This document shows, one piece after another, positions 7,309 through 14,146 of a stretch of DNA of 20,574 nt (the first letter of the stretch is position 1; the number at the start of each line of letters is the position of its first letter). The notes below the pieces were generated by a model. That model was not told where the DNA came from. It searched no databases and worked only from the letters and a program-made list of their open reading frames with translations. The translations under genes and the position numbers were made by a program. Origin of the DNA: an uncultured Clostridia bacterium (GTDB taxonomy: Bacteria > Bacillota > Clostridia > Christensenellales > Pumilibacteraceae); NCBI GenBank assembly GCA_934277845.1, contig CAKQVV010000021.1, positions 1 to 20,574 of the forward strand. The letters run 5' to 3'.

Positions 7309-8214
7309 TTATTCTTTTACCGCGCCCGTCATAGTTCCGGAAATAAGGAACTTCTGAAAGAACGGGAATGCGACGAGTATGGGCAGCATAGTGAACATAA
7401 GCGCGGCGTTTCTTATCTGTTCTATGCCGAAGTTTTTTCCGCTTATGTCAAAGTCGGAAGAATCCGCGGACCCGATTAAGGAAGCGAGCACCTGTTGCAA
7501 AACTCTCTTTCCGTCCGATTCGATATACAAAAGCGGGTTCTGGTACTGATTCCATTGTCCGACTATTATCCAGAGCCCTATCGTTGCGAGGATAGGACCG
7601 GAGTTCGGCAATATCATCCTGAACAGTATTGTAAAGTCGTTTGCGCCGTCTATTTTTGCGGATTCCACGATTGACTTGGGTATCCCGTAAAAGAACCCGC
7701 GCATTATGATAACGTTATACGCGCTGAGCAGGGTGCAAAGTATCAGCGACCAGTGTAAATCGATAAGCCCGAGCGATTTTATGACCATATAGTTGGGTAC
7801 CGTGCCCGCGGAGAACCACATGGTTATAACGATAAACTGCGTGTAAAGTTTTTTGAATTTTATGTTGGAAAACGCCATGGGGTACGCCGCGAAACTCGTC
7901 AGCAACAGCGAAAGCACACAGGTTATGACGCATACTTTTATCGTGTTGAAATAGCCAAGGTATATCGCCTTGTTGGCGGCGACCGTTTCGTATACGCCCC
8001 AGGTCGCGCCGATACGGTATTTCCCGTCCGTAAACACCTTGGGCAAAAAGGTTATCGAGCCGCTCCTCACGGCGGAAGTGTCGGAAAGCGATATCGCTAT
8101 CATATTAAGGAAAGGATAAATAATCGTAACCGCAAGAAGAGTAAGAATCGCGATGAACACGCCGTAACCTATTTTTGCGGGGATGCTTCTTTTGGTTTTT
8201 CTCGTACTGCTCAT
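7309..8214 (-). CDS. Sugar ABC transporter permease, LplC/MalG type
   Basis: This 301-residue inner-membrane permease starts at 8214, just after a GGAGGGG ribosome binding site; the longer in-frame start at 8247 would overlap the neighbouring permease gene. It shows about six membrane segments: the first near 15-40, then several between 90 and 240, and the last near 270-290. The EAA loop that docks the ATPase is at 184-203, reading ESAKIDGAN and ending in MILP. The C-terminal GAVKE ending is typical of this subfamily. It forms a heterodimer with the product of the gene 10 bases upstream. The solute-binding protein follows after 42 bases. Confidence 0.92.
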   Translation of the reverse strand: MSSTRKTKRSIPAKIGYGVFIAILTLLAVTIIYPFLNMIAISLSDTSAVRSGSITFLPKVFTDGKYRIGATWGVYETVAANKAIYLGYFNTIKVCVITCVLSLLLTSFAAYPMAFSNIKFKKLYTQFIVITMWFSAGTVPNYMVIKSLGLIDLHWSLILCTLLSAYNVIIMRGFFYGIPKSIVESAKIDGANDFTILFRMILPNSGPILATIGLWIIVGQWNQYQNPLLYIESDGKRVLQQVLASLIGSADSSDFDISGKNFGIEQIRNAALMFTMLPILVAFPFFQKFLISGTMTGAVKE

Positions 8215-8224
8215 AATCCCCTCC

Positions 8225-9184
8225 TTACCACAAAGACGTTTCGACAAACTTCTTGCTGAAAATATTCGCGATCGTAACGAGCACCAGCGCGACGATCGAG
8301 TTGAACAACCCTACCGCGGTGGAAAGCCCGTAGTTATAGTCCTTGAACGCCGTTTTATAAACGTAGGTGGCGATAACCTCCGATTTTTCGAGATTGCCGT
8401 TATTCTGCATAAGATAAATCTTTTCGAAATTGCTGCCCATTATCGCGCCGATCTGCATGATAAGCATTATCACTATCGTCGGGAGAATGGACGGAAGGGT
8501 TATGGAAAAGATTTCCCGCCATTTGCCCGCGCCGTCTATCTCCGCCGCCTCGTACAAGCAGGGATCTATCGTGGTGATTGCCGCGCTGTAAATTATGGAG
8601 TTCCACCCCACCGTCTGCCAGATTCCGGAAACGACCTGAATACTGCGGAACGCCTCCGCCTTGTATAAAAGCGAATTTGTGTACGGTATGCTAAGGGCTT
8701 TGCAGATCTGCCCCAAAAGTCCGCTCGACGGATCCAGCAAAGAAGTGATAAAGCCTACGAGCGCCGCGGTGGACAGAAAGTGCGGCAGGTAACTTATGAT
8801 CGAAATGGTTTTTTTGTAACTTTTGTTTCTTATTTCGTTAAACGCAAGAGCGAGAATTATCGCGGACGGAAACAGAAACACGAGCGCGAGGATATTTATC
8901 GCGAGGGTGTTTCCGAGAAGGTGCCAGAACTGATCCTCGAAAAAATCGAGAAAGTTATTGAATAACACGAAAGTACTGCCCGCAAACCCGTTGGTAAGGC
9001 TGTAATCGTAAAACGCCATTCTTATCCAGGAGATCGGCCAGTAGCAGAAAATCCCGAACCAAACGATAACGGGAAGCATCATGATGTAAACGTATTTATT
9101 TTCGTTTAAGTACCTTTTGAGATTGGTCCTCGGCTTTTTAACGTTTGCGCCTGCGACCGAAGCGGCTTTGTTTTTTATACGCAT
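8225..9184 (-). CDS. Sugar ABC transporter permease, LplB/UgpA type
   Basis: This 319-residue permease is the first gene of the transporter operon. Its start at 9184 follows AAGGAGGAAGCG. A basic N-terminal tail is followed by a first membrane segment near 32-54, then about five more. The EAA loop, EAAEIDGAG and ending in ITLP, is at 212-231. The C-terminal KKFVETSLW ending is characteristic of LplB-like proteins. Together with the LplC-type partner it forms the membrane channel of a carbohydrate uptake (CUT1) transporter. No ATP-binding subunit is encoded nearby, as is common for systems that share an MsmX-type ATPase. A strong promoter lies directly upstream. Confidence 0.93.
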   Translation of the reverse strand: MRIKNKAASVAGANVKKPRTNLKRYLNENKYVYIMMLPVIVWFGIFCYWPISWIRMAFYDYSLTNGFAGSTFVLFNNFLDFFEDQFWHLLGNTLAINILALVFLFPSAIILALAFNEIRNKSYKKTISIISYLPHFLSTAALVGFITSLLDPSSGLLGQICKALSIPYTNSLLYKAEAFRSIQVVSGIWQTVGWNSIIYSAAITTIDPCLYEAAEIDGAGKWREIFSITLPSILPTIVIMLIMQIGAIMGSNFEKIYLMQNNGNLEKSEVIATYVYKTAFKDYNYGLSTAVGLFNSIVALVLVTIANIFSKKFVETSLW

Positions 9185-9225
9185 CGCTTCCTCCTTGTCG
9201 TTTTTTTGGCAGTGAATATTTATCG

Positions 9226-9254
9226 GTTATAGTGTATCTTATCGCGAGGATCAA
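9226..9254 (-). promoter_or_regulatory. Promoter of the transporter/GH42-like operon
   Basis: On the minus strand, TTGATC (9254-9249) and TATAAC (9231-9226) are 17 bases apart. Transcription would start near 9219, giving a leader of about 35 bases before the permease start. The shared 17-base element begins 21 bases upstream of the -35 box. Confidence 0.65.
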
Positions 9255-9275
9255 CGATAGTGTTATTTTTATCTT

Positions 9276-9292
9276 TTTTTTTAGATTTCTTC
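9276..9292 (+). promoter_or_regulatory. Shared 17-base element, copy 1
   Basis: TTTTTTTAGATTTCTTC lies midway in the 173-base region between the permease and lipoprotein deacetylase start codons. It is centred about 65 bases from the minus-strand start and 62 bases from the plus-strand start. An identical copy lies at 11611-11627 in the other 173-base divergent region. The half-site TTAGAT (9281-9286) is followed after six bases by CTATAA, which matches the palindromic partner ATCTAA at four of six positions. Confidence 0.55.
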
Positions 9293-9330
9293 CTATAAAC
9301 CGAGTGAAAACCGCTTTTTCCGTTTATATA

Positions 9331-9339
9331 TGTTATTAT
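9331..9339 (+). promoter_or_regulatory. Extended -10 promoter of the lipoprotein deacetylase
   Basis: TGTTATTAT is an extended -10 (TGn plus TATTAT). It belongs to a longer block, GTTATTATTGTAAC, that recurs with one base missing before the cellobiose phosphorylase gene. No good -35 is visible, which would fit dependence on an activator. The predicted leader is only about 12 bases and holds a GAGGT ribosome binding site. Confidence 0.42.
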
Positions 9340-9357
9340 TGTAACGAGGTAACAACC

Positions 9358-10191
9358 ATGAAAAAATCATTACTTATTATTCTGATAACTTTACTGTCCT
9401 TCGTTTTTACGTTCGGCGCGGCGTGTTCTGTCGATAGTCCGGTTGAACCCTTGCCCTCTACGCCCGCTCCGCCCTCTACGCCAACTCCGCCAACAACCGG
9501 CGAAGAGAACGCAAATTTATGGGACGTTTCGGATACGGACATTTCGCATATCGGCAAAAACCGCAGGCTGATTGCGTTTACTTTCGACGACGGTCCCACC
9601 GAAAAGACGAAAGATCTTCTGGACGCATTTGAAGCGTTCAACGCGAAAAACCCGGATTTTATCGCGCACGCCACGCTGTTTACGATAGGCTCGAAAATAA
9701 CCGCGGGAAACGCTCCGCTGCTCGAAAGGGCGGTTTCGATGAAATTCGAACTCGGCAACCATACCTTCACGCACACCAACCTCACCACCATTTCCGACGA
9801 AAAGGTAAAAGAGGAACTGCGCCTGACCGACGAAAAACTGAAAAACGCGGACGGAAAGTCCGTGCATCTGGTACGCCCCGCGGGCGGCCACGCGGACAGC
9901 CGCGTTCTGTCGCTGTATAAAACGACGTTTATAAACTGGACCGCCGCGCTCGACACGAAAGATTTCGATGATTCCGTAACCGAAAACGACGTGTACGACA
10001 CGGTTTTATCCAATCTTTTAGATGGCGGCATAGTGCTTATGCACCAGGGGTACGACAAGTCCGTTGCCGCCGTAAAACGGCTGCTGCCCGACCTTAAAGC
10101 GTTGGGATATCAGGTGGTTTCCGTTTCCGAACTTATCAGATATTACGGCGTAAAAGCCGAAATCGGCAAACTTTACAACTCCTTTATCTGA
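9358..10191 (+). CDS. Lipoprotein polysaccharide deacetylase (CE4, NodB domain)
   Basis: The start at 9358 is chosen because it opens a signal peptide and follows GAGGT; the frame itself is open from 9145. The 277-residue protein has a signal peptide, a probable lipidation Cys at 23 (FGAAC, with a Gly at -3 that is not ideal) and a Pro/Thr-rich linker to about residue 47. A NodB domain follows: TFDDGP at 75-80, HTFTH at 135-139, RPAGG at 173-177, DTKDF at 199-203 and LMH at 227-229. It should act at the outer face of the membrane, removing acetyl groups from peptidoglycan or from an imported polysaccharide. Motif 3 ends in AGG rather than the usual PY. It is divergent from the transporter operon and overlaps the GH1 gene tail to tail by 19 bases. 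Confidence 0.9.
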   Translation: MKKSLLIILITLLSFVFTFGAACSVDSPVEPLPSTPAPPSTPTPPTTGEENANLWDVSDTDISHIGKNRRLIAFTFDDGPTEKTKDLLDAFEAFNAKNPDFIAHATLFTIGSKITAGNAPLLERAVSMKFELGNHTFTHTNLTTISDEKVKEELRLTDEKLKNADGKSVHLVRPAGGHADSRVLSLYKTTFINWTAALDTKDFDDSVTENDVYDTVLSNLLDGGIVLMHQGYDKSVAAVKRLLPDLKALGYQVVSVSELIRYYGVKAEIGKLYNSFI

Positions 10192-11537
10192 AAAAGCGAG
10201 CAGGGCGATTCGAGTATTCCGCCGTTACTTTCTATTACCTTTTTATAAAAGAAGAAGGAATCTTTTTTAATCCTTTGCTGCGTTTCATAGTCAATAAACA
10301 CAAGCCCGAAACGCTTTGCAAAACCGCACTTCCACTCGAAGTTATCGGTAAACGACCAGTGATAATAGCCGTCTACGGGAATCCCCTCGCGAACGGCTTT
10401 TTTCATTTGCAAAAGGTACCTTGCGGTAAGGTCTGTGCGGTAGGCGTCGTGAACTTTGCCGTCCAGACAAACCCTGTCGTTCTGCGCCGTTCCGTTTTCG
10501 GTTATTATAATCGGCTTTTTGTACCTTTTATACAGGAATTTCAAGCCGTAATACACCGCTTCCGGAATATCGTCCCAACTCATATCGTTTTGCGGCGAGC
10601 CGTCCTTAAACGGCACGCCCTCGCCGTTTTCGTCCACGTAAAATCCGGAATATATGTTCTGACCGATAAAATCAAGCGGCTGTGATATAAGTTCCAGATC
10701 CTCCGCGGTTATTTCCGGCAGGTCGTCTTTGAAATATTCGTAATACTCTTTCGGGTAATCGCCGAGATAAACGGGATCTGCAAGCGTAGACATGCAGTTC
10801 ATAGGCTGTTCTTTCCATACCTTAAAAAAGTTTTCGTACGCGGCGTTTTCACACTCTTCCGAATCTTCCGCGGGACAACTCACCCAGCCGCATGTCGCAA
10901 ACCCGATTTTTGCTCCCGCGACCTTTTTGCGCAAAACCCGTACCGCTTCTCCGTGGCACAACAAAAGATTGTGCGCGGAAAGAAGCAGTTCTTTAAGCGG
11001 GACCTTTATCCCCGGGGCTAGCGCGTCCGAATAAAGTCCGCCGTGCAAAACGCATTGCGGCTCGTTTATCGTTATAAAATCCTTTACCCTGTCGCCGAAG
11101 TTTTCCGCAACGATTGCGGCATAGTCCGCGAAATACTCGGTCGTTCCGCGATTTTTAAATCCTCCCCGTTTATACACCCAGGAAGGCATATCCCAGTGGT
11201 ACAGGGTGAACATGGGCTTTATTCCGTTTGCTAAAAGTTCGTCAACAAGCCGATTATAAAAGGCTATACCCTTTTGATTAACCGTGCCCTCCGAGGGACA
11301 GATTCTTGCCCAGCCGACTGAAAACCTGTAAGATTTAAGACCGAGTTCGCGCATAAGAGCAACGTCCTCTTTGAACCTGTGATAATGGTCGCAGGCAACG
11401 TCGCCCGTCTGCGCCCTGAAAGATTTTTTATCGTGGGTGAATTCGTCCCAAATACTCGGAGTTTTGCCCTCCTCGTTCCACGCGCCCTCTACCTGATAAG
11501 CCGCGGAAGCCGCGCCCCAAACAAAATGATCGTTCAT
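10173..11537 (-). CDS. GH1 beta-glucosidase / beta-glycosidase
   Basis: This 454-residue protein is a typical full-length GH1 enzyme. The N-terminal FVWGAASAAYQVEGA signature is at 5-19, a substrate-binding HWD at 114-116, the acid/base Glu159 in TINEP, and the nucleophile Glu347 in ITENG. The aglycone and glycone-binding HWSFTDNFEW segment is at 393-402. It lacks a signal peptide and should hydrolyse beta-linked disaccharides or aryl beta-glucosides in the cytoplasm. The usual phospho-glycosidase signature was not obvious to me, so an unphosphorylated substrate is more likely, in keeping with ABC import. The ribosome binding site is weak (CAGG). The gene is divergent from cellobiose phosphorylase and its 3' end overlaps the convergent deacetylase gene. 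Confidence 0.96.
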   Translation of the reverse strand: MNDHFVWGAASAAYQVEGAWNEEGKTPSIWDEFTHDKKSFRAQTGDVACDHYHRFKEDVALMRELGLKSYRFSVGWARICPSEGTVNQKGIAFYNRLVDELLANGIKPMFTLYHWDMPSWVYKRGGFKNRGTTEYFADYAAIVAENFGDRVKDFITINEPQCVLHGGLYSDALAPGIKVPLKELLLSAHNLLLCHGEAVRVLRKKVAGAKIGFATCGWVSCPAEDSEECENAAYENFFKVWKEQPMNCMSTLADPVYLGDYPKEYYEYFKDDLPEITAEDLELISQPLDFIGQNIYSGFYVDENGEGVPFKDGSPQNDMSWDDIPEAVYYGLKFLYKRYKKPIIITENGTAQNDRVCLDGKVHDAYRTDLTARYLLQMKKAVREGIPVDGYYHWSFTDNFEWKCGFAKRFGLVFIDYETQQRIKKDSFFFYKKVIESNGGILESPCSLFQIKEL

Positions 11538-11565
11538 GATTTACCTGCATCTTAATTATACCGCA

Positions 11566-11594
11566 ATTTTAAGGCATAACGGAAATAATTGCAA
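11566..11594 (-). promoter_or_regulatory. Promoter of the GH1 gene
   Basis: On the minus strand, TTGCAA (11594-11589) and TAAAAT (11571-11566) are separated by 17 bases, predicting a start near 11559 and a 22-base leader. A second consensus -10, TATAAT at 11560-11555, is nearer the gene but has no matching -35 and would leave almost no leader. The shared 17-base element lies 16 bases upstream of the -35 box. Confidence 0.6.
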
Positions 11595-11610
11595 TACGTT
11601 TTCTTAATGT

Positions 11611-11627
11611 TTTTTTTAGATTTCTTC
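11611..11627 (+). promoter_or_regulatory. Shared 17-base element, copy 2
   Basis: This is identical to 9276-9292. Here it overlaps a perfect inverted repeat, TTAGAT (11616-11621), six bases, ATCTAA (11628-11633), which looks like an operator for a dimeric regulator. It is centred about 63 bases from the plus-strand start of the phosphorylase operon and about 60 bases from the minus-strand start of the GH1 gene. Confidence 0.58.
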
Positions 11628-11646
11628 ATCTAAGAAAGTTTTCGCA

Positions 11647-11675
11647 TTTACACGCGAATTATAATTTGTTATTAT
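11647..11675 (+). promoter_or_regulatory. Promoter of the phosphorylase/alpha-galactosidase operon
   Basis: TTTACA at 11647-11652 and TATTAT at 11670-11675 are 17 bases apart, with an extended TGT before the -10. Transcription would start near 11682, about 29 bases before the start codon. An overlapping TATAAT at 11660-11665 has no suitable -35. Confidence 0.62.
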
Positions 11676-11710
11676 GTAACCGCAAAAATTTATAAGGAGT
11701 TTTTTAGAAA

Positions 11711-14146
11711 ATGCAATTCGGACATTTCGACGACGAACGTAAAGAGTACGTAATCGACACGCCTTACACTCCGCTCCCGTGGATAAACTATCTCGCGGGC
11801 GAAGACTTTTTTTCCATTATTTCCAACACCGCCGGCGGCTATTCTTTTTACCGCGACGCGAAACTCAGAAGAATAACGCGCTATCGCTACAACTCTCCCG
11901 CCACGGACAACGGCGGCAGGTACTATTATATAACGGACGGAAAAACGACCTTTTCGCCCGCGTTTTTGCCGAGTAAAACTCCGCTCGACGAGTACAAGTG
12001 CCGTCACGGGCTTAATTATACCGTTTTTGAAAGCGTTAAAAACGATATTCACGCCGTCCTCACCTGTTTTGTGCCGCAAAAAGACTCATGCGAAATTAAC
12101 CTCTTGAAAATCCGTAACGATTCGGACAAGGAAAAAGTATTGTCCGTTTACGGCGGTGTGGAGTTCTGCCTTTGGAACGCTCAGGACGACACCACTAATT
12201 TTCAGCGCAACTACAACACGGGCGAAGTGGAAATCGTCACCGGCGAAAATTCCGGTGCGGTTTATCACAAAACGGAGTACCGTGAAAGGCGCAACCATTA
12301 CGCGTTTTTTTCCGTAAACTCCGTCCCGGACGGCTATGACACCGACCGCGACACCTTCCTCGGAAAGTTTAACGGTTTTGATAATCCGGAGGCGGTAAGG
12401 CGCAAAACATCCTTTAACGAAAAGGCAAGCGGCTGGGCGCCCGTGGCGTTTTTAAGAAAAGACGTTACCCTTAACCCCAAGGAAGAAACAACTCTCGTCT
12501 ACGTTTTGGGTTACGTCGAAAACGACAAGGACGACAAATGGGAAGCGCCGAACGTGATAAACAAAAAGAAAGCGACGGCCATGATCGATAAATACCGCGA
12601 CGAAAAAGCGGTTTGCGCAGAACTCGACGCTTTAAAAAAGAGGTGGGCGGAGTTGCTCGATAAGTTTTCGGTTAAAACCGCGGACGAAAAGTTCGACCGC
12701 ACCGTGAATATCTGGAATCAGTATCAGTGTCTTATCACTTATCTTATGAGCCGCAGCGCGAGTTATTACGAAAGCGGGATCGGGCGCGGAATGGGTTTCC
12801 GCGATTCGTGTCAGGACCTAATCGGATTCGTACACATCCTCCCCGAAAAGGCGCGTGAACGCATTATCGACGTCGCTTCCATTCAACTCCCCAACGGCTC
12901 TACCTGGCACCAGTATCAGCCGCTTACGAAGCGCGGGAACGCGGACGTGGGCGGAGGGTTTAACGACGATCCGTTGTGGCTCGTCGCGTGTACTTATGCG
13001 TACGTTGCGGAAACGGGGGATTTCTCTTTGCTCGACGAAAGCGTGCCTTTCAACAACGACGAGAACGACCGCGCGCCGCTTATGGAACATCTCAAACGCT
13101 CTGTAGATTTTACCGTAACGCACAAAGGTCCTCACGGACTGCCGCTTATCGGCAGAGCGGACTGGAACGATTGCCTCAACCTCAACTGCTTTTCCGAAAC
13201 CCCGGGCGAGAGTTTTCAGACCTGCTCCAACTTCGAAAGAGGCAAAGCGGAAAGCGTATTTATTGCGGGCATGTTCGTAAAATACGGCGAGGAATACGCA
13301 AAACTCTGCGACTGCCGCAAAGACTACATAGAAGCCGCGCGGATACGCAAAGAAGTCGAACTTATGAAAACCGCCGTCGAAACGGCAGGCTGGGACGGAG
13401 AGTGGTTCGTGCGGGCGTACGACGCGTTCGAAAATCCCGTCGGCAGCAAAACCTGCGATGACGGAAAGATTTTTATAGAACCGCAAGGAATGTGCGTTAT
13501 GGCGGGAATAGGCGTTTGCGACGGCAAAGCGCGGTCCGCGCTCGACAGCGTAAAAAAATACCTCGACACGAAATACGGTATAGTGATTTTACAACCCGCG
13601 TACAAAGAATATCATTTAAATCTCGGCGAAGTATCTTCCTATCCCCCGGGTTACAAAGAAAATGCGGGTATTTTCTGTCACAACAATCCGTGGATAAGTT
13701 GTGCGGAAGCGATGCTCGGGAACGGCAACAGGGCTTTTGAAATTTACCGCAAAATCTGCCCCGAGTATCTGGAAGAAATAAGCGAAATACACAAAACCGA
13801 GCCGTACGTTTTCAGTCAGATGATTGCGGGCAAAGACGCGCCCGACTTCGGCTCCGCAAAAAACAGTTGGCTTACGGGCACGGCGGCTTGGACGTTCGTA
13901 AACGCGTCGCAATATATTTTAGGCGTTAAACCCACGCTCGAGGGGCTTATGATAAAACCGTGCATGCCCGACGAAATAAACGAATTTCGACTTACAAGGC
14001 TGTACCGCGGCGTAAGGTACGAGATCTCGGCAAAGCGCGGCGAGCGAAAAGACGCCGGCGTTTACGTGAACGGTAAACGTTGCGACAACGACGTTCTCCC
14101 TGCTGCAAAATCGGGCGAAACCGTAAAAACGGAAGTGATATATTGA
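11711..14146 (+). CDS. Cellobiose phosphorylase (GH94)
   Basis: This 811-residue protein has the same length as I recall for the Clostridium thermocellum cellobiose phosphorylase and shares long identical blocks with it, including HKTEYRERRNHYAF (186-199) and GHGLPLIGRADWNDCLNL-like sequence around 475-491. The catalytic acid is predicted to be Asp487 in RADWNDCLN, inside the (alpha/alpha)6 barrel; the N-terminal half is the beta-sandwich domain. The enzyme splits cellobiose with inorganic phosphate into alpha-glucose 1-phosphate and glucose in the cytoplasm, saving ATP. No signal peptide is present. The ribosome binding site is AAGGAG, 11 bases before the ATG. The stop codon TGA overlaps the start of the GH36 gene as TGATG. 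Cellodextrin or other GH94 specificities are less likely given the resemblance. Confidence 0.95.
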   Translation: MQFGHFDDERKEYVIDTPYTPLPWINYLAGEDFFSIISNTAGGYSFYRDAKLRRITRYRYNSPATDNGGRYYYITDGKTTFSPAFLPSKTPLDEYKCRHGLNYTVFESVKNDIHAVLTCFVPQKDSCEINLLKIRNDSDKEKVLSVYGGVEFCLWNAQDDTTNFQRNYNTGEVEIVTGENSGAVYHKTEYRERRNHYAFFSVNSVPDGYDTDRDTFLGKFNGFDNPEAVRRKTSFNEKASGWAPVAFLRKDVTLNPKEETTLVYVLGYVENDKDDKWEAPNVINKKKATAMIDKYRDEKAVCAELDALKKRWAELLDKFSVKTADEKFDRTVNIWNQYQCLITYLMSRSASYYESGIGRGMGFRDSCQDLIGFVHILPEKARERIIDVASIQLPNGSTWHQYQPLTKRGNADVGGGFNDDPLWLVACTYAYVAETGDFSLLDESVPFNNDENDRAPLMEHLKRSVDFTVTHKGPHGLPLIGRADWNDCLNLNCFSETPGESFQTCSNFERGKAESVFIAGMFVKYGEEYAKLCDCRKDYIEAARIRKEVELMKTAVETAGWDGEWFVRAYDAFENPVGSKTCDDGKIFIEPQGMCVMAGIGVCDGKARSALDSVKKYLDTKYGIVILQPAYKEYHLNLGEVSSYPPGYKENAGIFCHNNPWISCAEAMLGNGNRAFEIYRKICPEYLEEISEIHKTEPYVFSQMIAGKDAPDFGSAKNSWLTGTAAWTFVNASQYILGVKPTLEGLMIKPCMPDEINEFRLTRLYRGVRYEISAKRGERKDAGVYVNGKRCDNDVLPAAKSGETVKTEVIY

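Noticed and set aside
9264..9292. T-rich run after a weak stem as a terminator
   Set aside because: No stable stem precedes it and it lies between divergent promoters; it is better explained as part of the shared element.
9336..10058. Antisense open frame of 240 codons over the lipoprotein deacetylase
   Set aside because: The plus strand carries all NodB motifs in order; the antisense product is Ser/Val-rich with no domain.
12818..13486. Minus-strand frame of 222 codons inside cellobiose phosphorylase
   Set aside because: Fully contained opposite an 811-residue enzyme with strong family identity.
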